Shown piece by piece: positions 48,859 through 59,100 of a DNA stretch of 64,000 bases. The stretch covers positions 1,054,001-1,118,000 of the forward strand of contig NZ_CP123620.1 of NCBI RefSeq assembly GCF_029873215.1. Direction: 5' to 3'. Source of the stretch: Nocardioides sp. BP30 (GTDB lineage Bacteria; Actinomycetota; Actinomycetes; Propionibacteriales; Nocardioidaceae). The notes under the pieces were generated by a model that saw only the letters and a list, made by a program, of their open reading frames with translations, ran no database searches and was not told where the DNA came from. The translations under genes were made by a program, and so were the position numbers. Positions within the stretch are counted from its first letter, which is position 1. Each line of letters begins with the position of its first letter.

Positions 48859-51800
48859 TGACCACGACCCCCACCCCGACCAAGAAGACGCCGCCCCCGG
48901 TCCCGCCGCGCAAGCGCGCGAACACCCAGGGGCCCACCTCGACGCCCACCCTCACGCCGCCGGTGCAGGGCTCCTCGCGCCCCACCACGCCTCCGCCGCC
49001 GACCCCGACGATGAGCACGCCGCCGGCGCCGAAGCGGTGGCGGACCGAGAACATCGGGCTCCAGTCGATCAGCGGCGGTGCTCCCGAGGACGCCGGTGCC
49101 CCGAAGACGGCCATCGAGGAGCTCGCCGAGAAGCACGGCGCCCCCGAGACGACGTACGGTCGGCACTCCTCGAGCGAGACCACGACCGAGAACACCTACA
49201 ACGCCGACGGCATCCCCAACGGCGTGGACAAGAAGACCACGAAGGAGGCCTCGGTCGGCACCCTGTCGGAGTCCGGGCACGAGAGCATGGTCGTCGGCTC
49301 GGGCGGCGGGGTGAGGACCTCCAAGACCGAGACCGAGGCGCTCGCCGGGGCGCAGGTCAAGCTCGAGGCGCTCGCCCGGGTCTCCGACGAGGAGCTCAAG
49401 GTCGCCGTCGAGATGCTGGCCCGGGCCGGCGCCTTCGGCAAGGCCTCCGCCGAGGGCAGCGCGCGCTACGGGAAGGCATCCGTCGCCGGCAAGGCCGAGG
49501 CCGAGGGCGGGGCCGGTGTCCAGGCCGAGCTGAAGGCCGAGGCCAGCATCGACCGCAGCAAGCGGATCCCCCAGCTGGCCGCGGCCATCGAGGCCGGGAT
49601 CAAGGCCGGTATCTGGGGGAGCGCGTCCGCCAAGGGTGTCGCCAAACTCGGGCCGCTCGCCTTCATGGTCGCCGCCAAGATCGAGGCCTGGGCCGGAGCG
49701 CAGGCCGACTTCAAGGCCGAGGTCTTCGCCAACGCCGCGCAAGGCATCGGCGCCTCGCTCGAGGCCAAGGCCCAGGCCGGTGCCGGGGTCGAGGGCTCGG
49801 TGGCCGGGTCGGTGGACCTCGGCCCGCTGGGCTTCGACGTCAGCGCCGAGGCGGCCGCCTTCGCCGGCGTCCAGGGCAAGTTCGAGGCAGGCTTCAGGGT
49901 CTCCCTGACCGGCATCCAGGCGAAGTTCGAGGCGTCCGCCTTCGCGGGCGCCAAGGCCTCGATCGGCGGCAAGGCGGGCATCCGCATCCGGGGACGCAAG
50001 CTGGTCAGCATCAAGGGCGAGATCGAGGTCTACGCCGGCGTCGGCGGCAAGGCCAAGGGCAGCTTCGGCATGGGAGGCGACTGGTCGAAGGCGGGCAAGG
50101 GCGCCGGCACCTACAGCGAGTCCGAGCGCAAGTCCTCGGCGTACGGCGCGAAGGACGACGACGTCAAGGCGCCGTTCGAGATTGACAAGGACGGCACGAT
50201 GAAGTTCGGCGGCGCGCTCGGTGCCGCGCTCGGCATCGGTGCCTCCGTCGACCTCGAGGCCGAGCTCGACCTGGCCGGCATCGGCGAGGTCATCATCGTC
50301 GGCATCACCGAGCTCGGCCGCAGCGACGACAAGAAGTCGCTGGACCGGATGGGCCCGGACTTCAAGCGCGAGGACCTGCCGGCGGATCACCCGATGGCCA
50401 AGCGGATGTTCAAGAAGGGCTACGAGGGCGTCTTCCCCAGCTTCAAGGCCTACGCGCAGACCAAGGCCGTGAAGGGCAACAACGGCGTCAAGCGCGACAA
50501 GGTCCAGACCATGCTGGACGAGATCAATCCCCTGCTCCGGCCCTACTTCACGTACAAGGAGACCGACAAGGGCATGAGCCAGGCCGCGAAGGACGCCTTC
50601 CGCGGCCAGGTCAAGGAGGTCGAGATCGAGGCCGGCCAGATCAAGAAGTGGGTCGACGAGTCGGACACCGACGTCACCGACTTCAAGGGCCGGATGAAGC
50701 AGGAGGAGAGCTGGCGCAAGAGCCGCGACAAGCTCCGCAACGCCTTCGCCGAATACGCCTCCAAGAAGGAGACCAAGGGCGATCACGGCGTCAAGCGCGA
50801 GAAGGTCCAGGCCATCATCGACAAGCACTGGGCCGAGCTGGCGACCGTGTTCGGCGCAGACGCCCCCGAGCTGGTGAAGTACGCCGCCGAGCTCGCCCGG
50901 ATGGACAAGTACTTCGAGGCCGGCAGCTTCGGCGTCGACGCACAGGGCAAGCTGCTGACGACGGCCAAGATCGACGACGCCGGCTCGAAGAACATCAAGG
51001 ACGAGTACAAGACCAGCACGGCCATGCGCTCGATGCTCGGCCAGCTCAACGACCTCGAGTCCGACCTGAAGTCCTATCTGAGCCAGGGCATGGCGAAGAA
51101 GAAGGAGTTCACCGGGCCCGGGGTGGTCAAGATCGTCGCCACGCACGCGGCCAAGCTGAAGACGAACACCCCCGGGCTCAACGACGTCATCGCCCATACG
51201 GTCAAGTCCGCGCTGGGTGAGGCGGTGGACGTGGTCACGACCAAGGATTGCAAGATCGAGACGCTGACCATGGCCAGCACGAACATCACCCGGATGCAGG
51301 CCGACGCCGCGACCGAGGCGGTGAAGAAGAAGGTCATCTCCTCGATCTCGGCCTACCTGGAGCGCAAGACCGGCCAGGGTGACCACGGCGTCAAGAAGGA
51401 CGGCATCAACAAGCGCCTCAAGGAGGCCACCGGTCCGATCTCGGCCGCACTGGCCGGCGGCGCCCGGGACGCCGAGATCAAGGCGTGGGTCGAGGAGGCG
51501 CTCGCCCCGGTGCAGGGCACCGTCACCGTCGTCAACGGGCAGCTGAGCCTCGACCCGGTCGTGCCGGGGATGATGGAGGCCAAGAAGCGTCGCAAGGAGG
51601 ACGGCAAGGCCATCCTCCAGGGTGGCGCGGAGCTGGACAACGTCCGGCGCAGCATGGTGATGGACAAGCTGCGCGATCCGCTGACGGCGTACCAGCAGAG
51701 CCACATGCGCGCCGTGATCGCCTCGCCGGGCATGAAGCTGGACCAGGCGGCGCTCCAGGCCATCATCGACAAGGCCATGAAGTCGGTGGCCAAGGACGTG

Positions 51801-52190
51801 CGCGGTGCCGTCGGCGACGGTGCCATCCACCAGGCGATCGTCGAGCGCTTCCCGATGGTCGACGCCGACAGGACGAGGGTCGAGAATCTCCAGCTCACGC
51901 TGGTCGAGCAGCCCGGCTGGGGTCAGAAGCTGGCCAACGACCGCAGGAACGGCACCGGCAAGGGCGCCGCCAGCGCTGCCATCACCCAGGAGATCCGCAG
52001 CGCCGGGATCAAGCTGCGACGGCCCGACACCCTGCAGCGGGTGGTGGACAAGCACGCGATGCGCTTCAAGACCGAGGAGCGCGACGAGGGCATCAAGCAG
52101 GCCATCGAGGCCGGGTTCGACGCCGGCACCATCGAGACCCTGGTCGTCACCGACGGCAAGGTCAAGAAGTTCAAGCTGAAGGGCAAATGA
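48858..52190 (+). CDS. 1110-residue Ala/Gly-rich and repeat protein, candidate eCIS-like cargo
   Basis: Unrecognised. Residues 1-62 are Pro/Thr-rich. Residues about 158-410 form a long Ala/Gly/Lys/Glu region of alternating short beta-like or amphipathic units (GKAEAEGGAGVQAELKAEA, KIEAWAGAQADFKAEVFA), without signal peptide. Residues about 530-1110 hold six diverged copies, 85-115 residues apart, of a helical unit whose best-conserved core is KGDHGVKREKVQAIID (near 534, 638, 748, 835, 950 and 1034). Coupled to the DUF4157 gene and to the next gene by overlaps, so it may be a substrate handled by the AAA+ ATPase. There is no obvious enzymatic motif. Confidence 0.75.
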   Translation: MTTTPTPTKKTPPPVPPRKRANTQGPTSTPTLTPPVQGSSRPTTPPPPTPTMSTPPAPKRWRTENIGLQSISGGAPEDAGAPKTAIEELAEKHGAPETTYGRHSSSETTTENTYNADGIPNGVDKKTTKEASVGTLSESGHESMVVGSGGGVRTSKTETEALAGAQVKLEALARVSDEELKVAVEMLARAGAFGKASAEGSARYGKASVAGKAEAEGGAGVQAELKAEASIDRSKRIPQLAAAIEAGIKAGIWGSASAKGVAKLGPLAFMVAAKIEAWAGAQADFKAEVFANAAQGIGASLEAKAQAGAGVEGSVAGSVDLGPLGFDVSAEAAAFAGVQGKFEAGFRVSLTGIQAKFEASAFAGAKASIGGKAGIRIRGRKLVSIKGEIEVYAGVGGKAKGSFGMGGDWSKAGKGAGTYSESERKSSAYGAKDDDVKAPFEIDKDGTMKFGGALGAALGIGASVDLEAELDLAGIGEVIIVGITELGRSDDKKSLDRMGPDFKREDLPADHPMAKRMFKKGYEGVFPSFKAYAQTKAVKGNNGVKRDKVQTMLDEINPLLRPYFTYKETDKGMSQAAKDAFRGQVKEVEIEAGQIKKWVDESDTDVTDFKGRMKQEESWRKSRDKLRNAFAEYASKKETKGDHGVKREKVQAIIDKHWAELATVFGADAPELVKYAAELARMDKYFEAGSFGVDAQGKLLTTAKIDDAGSKNIKDEYKTSTAMRSMLGQLNDLESDLKSYLSQGMAKKKEFTGPGVVKIVATHAAKLKTNTPGLNDVIAHTVKSALGEAVDVVTTKDCKIETLTMASTNITRMQADAATEAVKKKVISSISAYLERKTGQGDHGVKKDGINKRLKEATGPISAALAGGARDAEIKAWVEEALAPVQGTVTVVNGQLSLDPVVPGMMEAKKRRKEDGKAILQGGAELDNVRRSMVMDKLRDPLTAYQQSHMRAVIASPGMKLDQAALQAIIDKAMKSVAKDVRGAVGDGAIHQAIVERFPMVDADRTRVENLQLTLVEQPGWGQKLANDRRNGTGKGAASAAITQEIRSAGIKLRRPDTLQRVVDKHAMRFKTEERDEGIKQAIEAGFDAGTIETLVVTDGKVKKFKLKGK

Positions 52191-52627
52191 GCGAGCGCGT
52201 GCACTTCTACGCCTACGGCACCGGCGTCTCGCTGGAGCTGCCCGCCGGCTTCGAGCAGGTCGAGGACGGCGAGACCACCGCGACCTACGCCGAGCTCGGC
52301 GACGCCGCCGCGGTCGGGCCGCAGACGCCAGCGCTCCAGATCCGGGTCGTCGGCGCCGTACCGGAGCAGGATCCGGACGGCGCCGCCACGGTGGCCCGGT
52401 TGGCCGACCAGCTGGCCGGCTCCGGCATCCTGCTCGGCCGGACCGACCGGGTCGTGGACCAGTGTCCGGTCACCACCGTCGAGATCGAGCGCGACGGGTC
52501 CTACCTGCACCTGAGCGCCGCGGCCGCCGACGGCCGACTGCTCACCTTCGCCGGCCGCGGGAACGCGGCGGCCAGCTTCACCGTCTGGGACATCGCCATC
52601 GAGTCGACGAGGTTCATCACGCTGTGA
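52187..52627 (+). CDS. small protein, possibly DcrB/PsbP-like
   Basis: A 146-residue protein without signal peptide. VSLELPAGFEQVEDGETTATYAEL and AAASFTVWDIAIESTRF resemble the Mog1p/PsbP-like fold seen in DcrB-type accessory proteins. Start ATGA overlaps the repeat-protein stop; its own stop overlaps the next GTG. Function unknown. Confidence 0.6.
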   Translation: MSERVHFYAYGTGVSLELPAGFEQVEDGETTATYAELGDAAAVGPQTPALQIRVVGAVPEQDPDGAATVARLADQLAGSGILLGRTDRVVDQCPVTTVEIERDGSYLHLSAAAADGRLLTFAGRGNAAASFTVWDIAIESTRFITL

Positions 52628-53118
52628 CCACCGAGAACGCCCCCACCTGGGCCAACGTCACCCTGAGCGACCTGCTGCTCTCGCTGCAGGTCCCCGACGG
52701 CTGGGAGGCCGAGCCGGAGGAGTACGCGGTCACCCTGCGCGGCCCCTCCGACGAGGACTACACCCCGACGGTCACGCTCCAGGAGGGCGAGCCGGAGGAG
52801 CCGGGACACGACTGGTGGCTCGACTTCACCGAGCAGATCGTCGGGCACCTCATCGACAGCTCGCCCGGGTTCGAGCTGGTCGGGCAGCGCGAGTTCCGGC
52901 TCTCCTCGCTGGACGCCGAGGTGTACGCCGTCACGGCCCACTGGGAGTCCGCCGACCCCCGCGTCCCCGAGACCACCCAGCTGCAGGCGTGGATCTGGGC
53001 GGGCAGCACGCGGATGTACTCCTTCAGCGCCTCCACCTCGGTGGCCCACGAGGAGCGCGACCTGCCCGTGTTCGACCACATGCTCGACTCGGTCAGGCTG
53101 CTGCCCGCGCGACCCTGA
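52624..53118 (+). CDS. DcrB/PsbP-like (DUF1795-type) protein
   Basis: A 164-residue protein with SLQVPDGWEAEPEEYAVTLRGP, EFRLSSLDAEVYAVTAHW and a C-terminal FDHMLDSVRLLP, the DcrB/PsbP-like (Mog1p fold) pattern often found as a small chaperone or immunity-like protein beside effector genes such as type VI cargo. GTG start overlaps the previous stop. Last gene of the DUF4157-repeat-protein operon; the surface-protein gene follows after 66 bp. Confidence 0.7.
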   Translation: MTTENAPTWANVTLSDLLLSLQVPDGWEAEPEEYAVTLRGPSDEDYTPTVTLQEGEPEEPGHDWWLDFTEQIVGHLIDSSPGFELVGQREFRLSSLDAEVYAVTAHWESADPRVPETTQLQAWIWAGSTRMYSFSASTSVAHEERDLPVFDHMLDSVRLLPARP

Positions 53119-53184
53119 CCCGACTGGTCCAGATCACCTGAGCCGCGCAGGTTTCGAAGAGCGGGGTTGAGGTAAAAGCCCTGC

Positions 53185-56100
53185 GTGGGATTCAGGGGCG
53201 GGGGACGGGCGTGGCTCGCGCCGTACCTCGCCCTGGTGCTCGTGGTCGCCGGGGTGGTCGTCTTCGCGGTGCAGGCCCAGGGCTTCCAGACCCACAAGGC
53301 CGAGCTCAACGACGGCGGGATCTGGGTCACCGACTCGCGACTGGGCTACTACGGCCGGGTGAACAAGCCGATCGGGCAGCTGGACGGTGCGCTGTTCGCG
53401 CGGACCGACGCCACCCTCGACATCGTCCAGGAGGGGGCCGCAGTGGTCGGCGTCGACGCCGCCGGCGGGAGCGTGTCGACCATCGACCCCGCCACCGTCG
53501 CGGTGCCCGGTGGGGCGAGCGCCCAGATCCCGGTCGGCGGCCAGGTCGTGCTGTACGGCGGAACCCTCGCCGTACTCGATCCCGGCACCGGCAAGGTGTG
53601 GGCGATGCCGGTGGACGACGAGGCGGGCGACCCGCTGGTGAGCGGCATCGACGCCGGGAGCAAGCCGCTGGCGACCGTGGGCGCCAACGCCGCGATGACG
53701 GTGACGGCGAGCGGCCGGGTGGTCCTGGCCGCGGCCGGCTCCACGAGGTTGACGACACTCACGCCCGACCACGGCCGGTTCACGCTGACCAGTGCCACCC
53801 TGCCGCGACGTCCCGGAGAGGGGCTCAGCCTCACGGCGGTGGGGGACCGGGTGGTGTTGCTGGACCCGGCGGCCTCGACCGTCACGGTGCTGAGCGATGG
53901 CCGGGCCGGCGCGCACGCCCAGGTCGGGGCCGACGCGGTGCTGCAGCAGCCCGGGCCGGCCGACGACTCGGTGCTGGTCGCCGACGGCAGCCGGCTGCTC
54001 GCCGTCGGCCTCGACGACGGCACCACCACGACCCTGGCGCACGACCTGGCCGGCACGCCCGCCCGGCCGGTCCGCCTCGGTGACTGCCAGTACGGCGCCT
54101 GGGGCGGCGCCGCCGGCCTGGTCGTCACCCGCTGCGGCGGCGGCACCGCCCAGGTCGGCCAGCTGGGCGCTGGAACGAGCACGAACCTCGTGTTCCGGGT
54201 CAACCGCGGCTCGATCGTGCTCAACGACTCGACCACCGGAGCGGTCTGGAACGTCGACGACAAGCAGCCGACCCGGCTCGACGACTGGCAGTCGTTCCAG
54301 AAGAAGATCGTGCAGCACAAGTCCGACGACCGGCAGAAGGACCAGGCCTCCGCCGACCGGAGCCCACCGAAGGCCCAGCCCGACCACTTCGGCGCGCGTC
54401 CGGGCCGGACCACCGTGCTGCACCCGCTCGACAACGACGCCGCCCCGGCCGGGCGGCTGCTCGCCATCTCCGCGGTGCAGGACGTCCGTCCCCAGGGCGC
54501 GGCGGTCTCGGTGAGTCCGGACGGCCAGACGGTGGAGATCACGATGCCCGCCAGGCCGGCGGCCAGGACCACCTTCGAGTACTACGTCAACGATGGCCGC
54601 CAGGGTGTCTCGGCGCACGCCACCGTCACCGTCGACGCGCGCTCGGCGACCCAGAACAGGCCCCCCGCGCTGCGCAAGGGCTACCAGGCGTTGCGATGGG
54701 ACGTGCCGGCGGCGGGCGCGATCACCCTGCCCGTCCTGCCGGACTGGCGCGACGACGCCGACGGCGACCCGCTCGGCCTGGCCTCGGCGAAGATCGTCTC
54801 CGGGCCGCAGGGCGCGACGGCACGGGTGACGGCCTCGGGGCAGGTGCGCTTCACAGCGCCGACCAAGGGGGGTGAAGCGGTCGTCGAGTACGGCGTCACC
54901 GACGGCATCGCGCCGCCGGTCAGCGAGCAGGTGCACGTGCACGTCCAGGCGCTGACCGACCACCAGGCGCACGCGGCCACCGCCCAGCCCGACGTCGTCG
55001 TCGGCCAGGCGGGCAAGCCGATCACGATCCATCCGCTGGACAACGACCTGCCCGGGTCGGACCCGATCACGCCGGACGCGACGCTCAAGTTGGCCGGCAA
55101 GGTCACCTCGACCGGCGGCGGCCAGGTCGACACCGACGTGGCCAACGGCACGGTCACGTTCCGGTCCACGGCTCCCCGGACCTACTTCCTCGACTACGAC
55201 GCCGCGTTCGGCAACGCGCCCTTCTCACGTGGGCGGATCCGGGTCGACGTCCGGGCTGCCGACCATCCGCCGAAGGCCCCGGTGGCGATGCCGGACAGCC
55301 TGACGCTGTACGGACAATCGGCCGGGATGGTCGACGTCCTGGCCAACGACGTGGATCCGGCCGGCCAGCTCCTGGTGGTGCAGACAGCGGCGACGACCAC
55401 CACCGGTCAGCTCGACGTCGCCGTCGTCGGCGGCCGCTGGGTGCGGATCTCCGCTGCTCGCCCCGACATCAACCCCAACCCGCAGGTCGTGCACTACACG
55501 ATCAGCGACGGCGACCGCTCGGGCATCCAGGGCGACATCGTGGTCAGTCAGCGACCGGAGCCTCAGGACGACACCCCGGTGACCCAGGACGACCAGGTCA
55601 CCGTCCGGGCGGGCAGCGGCACCCAGGTGTCGGTCCTCGACAACGACTACAGCCCCGACGGCGAGCAGCTGCACCTGGTCTCGGACCCCGTCGCGGGCAC
55701 CACCGCCGGGCAGCTGGGCGTGGAGGCTCCGGGCGAGAAGAGTGCGCTCGGTCAGGCCTTCGTCAGTGGGCGGACGGTGCGCTTCAACGCCCCGGCGTCT
55801 GTCACCGACACCATCACCGAGACGGTGACCTATGTGGCGGCCAACGAGCGCGGCGACACCGCTCCCGGCACCCTGCGCGTCACCGTCCTGCCGGCCGACC
55901 AGCCTAACCAGGCGCCCGAGCCGACGGTGCTCGAGGGACGGGTGGTCGCGGGCGACCAGGTCCGCCTCCAGCTGCCGGGTTCGGGCGTCGATCCCGACGG
56001 CGACCCGGTGACACTGACCGGCATCTCGTCGGCGCCCAGCCTCGGCCGCGTGCTGCGTGCGGGCGCCGACTCGCTGGTCTACCAGGCGTTCCCGGACAGC

Positions 56101-59100
56101 GCGGGCACCGATGACTTCACCTACACCGTCGCCGACCCCAACGGCGGTACGGCGACGGGCACGGTGCGGGTCGGCGTCGTCCCACCGGCGGTGCCGGCGG
56201 CACCGGTGGCGGTCGACGACACGGCGACGGTGGCACCGGGGCGCACGATGACGGTCGACGTGCTCGCCAACGACCAGGTGGCCGCGACCGACCGGGTCAC
56301 GGTGGCGCTGGTGCGTCCCGCCCCCGGCGGTGTCAGCGTCGACGCCGAGACCGGTGCGATGCGGATCAAGGCGCCGGCGAGGGCCGACGGCCGGGAGGTG
56401 CAGGTCAACTACACCATCAGCGACGGTGTGCACAGCTCGCAGGCGACTGTCACGCTGCGCACCCAGTCCGGGTACGACAACCCGCCGGTGATCGAGGACG
56501 CCTACGGTACGGACGCCGCCGGCGGTGCCGGCTCGGCCCGGGTCAGCGTCGACGTGCTCAAGACCGCCTACGACCCCGACGGCCCGGCCTCCGCGCTCAC
56601 GGTCACCAGCGTCGCGGCACCTGCCGGGATCCGCGCGCAGGTGCGCGGCGGGACCATCACGATCGATCGTGCCGGTCGCCCGATGGTGGTGCCCTTCGTG
56701 GTCGCCGACGGCGACGGCGGGGTGGCGACCGCACGCCTCTACGTCCCGGCGAAGGGTGACGCGACGCCCTACGTGCGCGCCGATGCGCTGATCGACGTCC
56801 CTCCGGGGCAGGACGTCGCCGCCGACCTCGCCGACTACGTGGTCAACCCGTCCCGCGGCCCCCTCACGTTCACCCTCAAGGACCGGGTCTGGGCAGCGCC
56901 CGACGCGGGGGTCAGCGCCAGCATCACCGGCAAGGGCACCTTCACCGTGCACGCCGCGAAGGACTACGCCGGCCCCGGGGCGGTGAGCTTCGAGGTCACC
57001 ACCGGACGGTCGACGGCGATCCTCTCGGTGCCGGTCCAGGTCGGCGAGACCAAGCCGGTGCTGCGCTGCCCCAGCGATCCGCTGCCCGTCGCCCAGGGAC
57101 AGAAGATCCTGCTCGACGTCGGGAGCATCTGTCATGTCTGGACGGCGCAGGCCGGCCAGGCGCTGTCCTACGCCGCCGACTGGAAGACCTCCTCCGCCGG
57201 TCTCGCCATCGTGGACGCGCAGGGCGCCCAGGTCAGTGTCGCCGCCGCTGCCGACGCCGCACCGGGGACGCGCGCGGTGCTGCAGCTGCGGGCCAACGGC
57301 AGCGACCCCGCCTACCTGCCCGTCACGGTGGTAGCGGTGCCGCCGCCGACGCTTGCCCCGATCTCCATCTCCGACCTCAAGGCGGGCCAGAGTCGCACCA
57401 TCGACCTCGCGCCGTACCTCCACGCGGGCGTGCCGGTGCCGCAGCCACAGATCGTGTCGATCGCCCAGACGACGGCGCTCGACGTGCACGCGACCGTGCA
57501 CGGGGCATCGGTCACGCTGAGCGCCGGCCCCAAGGCGTTCGGCAAGGCGACCTTCGGGCTGGTGATGTCGGACGTGGCCGGCAACCCGCCACCCAATCGG
57601 ACGGTGGCAGGGACGCTCACCCTCTCGCTCCAAGCGACCCCCGACGCACCCGCCGCCCCGCATCCGGGGAAGAGCGGCGACGGCGCGGTCCCGCTGTCGT
57701 GGACCGCACCCGCGGCCAACGGATCACCGATCACCTCCTACGAGGTGCGGGCCGACCACGGTGGTCCGACGGTGACGTGCCCGACCACCAGCTGCACCGT
57801 GACCGGCCTGACCAACGGGGTCGACTACAGCTTCCAGGTCCGCGCGTCCAACGCGGTCGGCTCCTCGGCCTGGAGCCCGAGCTCGTCGACGGCGGCGCCC
57901 GACGTGGCGCCGTTCCCGGTGACCGGCATCACCGAGGCGGCGGTCGGTGACGGCTCCATCACCCTGCACTGGACCAAGCCCAGCAACAAGACCTCGGCGG
58001 TGACCTACACGGTCACCTACCCGGGCGGCACGCCCATCGACACCACCCGGACCGAGGCCACCGTCTCGGGGTTGAGCAACGACAACACCTACGTGTTCAC
58101 GATCGTGGCGACCAACACCAAGGGACAGCAGAGCCAGCCCGCGCTGTCGGCGCCGTACCAGTCCGTCGGGTCGCCGGGGACGCCGGCGGCGCCGACGATC
58201 ACCACCACGCCCTCGGCCGACGACACGGCAGTGGTCACCGTCAGCTGGAACCAGGTCGACCCGAACGGCCCCGGGCCGGTGCGCTACCGCGTCATCGCGG
58301 TGCCCTACGCCGACGGCGGCGCCTGCACCCAGGATCCCGACGGCATCACCGGCACCTCCTGCACCTTCTCGAGCATCGCCTACGACGGCACGCAGTACCA
58401 GTTCGAGGTCGAGGCTCTCAGCCCCGGCACCGGCAGCGGGGTCACCGGCGGCCAGCCGCGGCGTTCCACCGGTGCGAAGCGGAGCTGGAAGGCGGTCGGC
58501 CTGCCGGCACCGTGGGGCGGATGGTCGCTCGACGCCACCGGGAGCGACGAGGAGGCCTCGGTGCACGGCTTCAGCGTGCCGAACTCGCACGGAGGCACCT
58601 CGACGTTCAAGGTCGTCCGCGGCGACGACGTCGTCTACTCCTCGGCCAGTCCGCCCCCGGCGGTGACGGTCAACACCCCCGACAACGACCAGCCCTACTC
58701 GTTCCACCTCGAGGTCTGCAACGAGAACGGCGAGTGCAGCAAGTCCTCCACCAAGTCGGTGACGACCTACGGTCCGCTCGGCGACAACGACATCCTCAGC
58801 GTCGATCCGATCATGAGCGGGTACGACGTCGGCTGGCGGGTCACCGTCGACAGCAACGGGAAGTCGGGCGTCTCCGTGGTGCTCAGGAACCAGGACAACG
58901 TCCAGCTCGGCAGCTGGACCACCACCGACGTCGACGTGCAGTCCTTCGAGGTCGACCCGACGTACCTGGGCTATGACGCCACGCAGAGCGTCACCGCCAC
59001 GATCAGCGACGCCGGGCGTCGTAGCGGCAAGAAGCCCGCGACGAGCGGCCGGACACCCGACCTGAAGATCAGCGTGGGGCGCGGAGCGAAGTGCGGTGGT

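Noticed and set aside
48612..52055. Long minus-strand open frame of over 1100 codons antisense to the repeat protein
   Set aside because: Composition (Leu/Gly/Val/Asp/Arg) is that of the reverse strand of a GC-rich gene with Lys/Glu/Ala repeats; the plus frame has overlaps with both neighbours and sensible start signals.
55225..57663. 812-codon minus-strand open frame inside the surface-protein gene
   Set aside because: Arg/His/Gly-rich shadow of a GC-rich coding strand; no start signals or domains.
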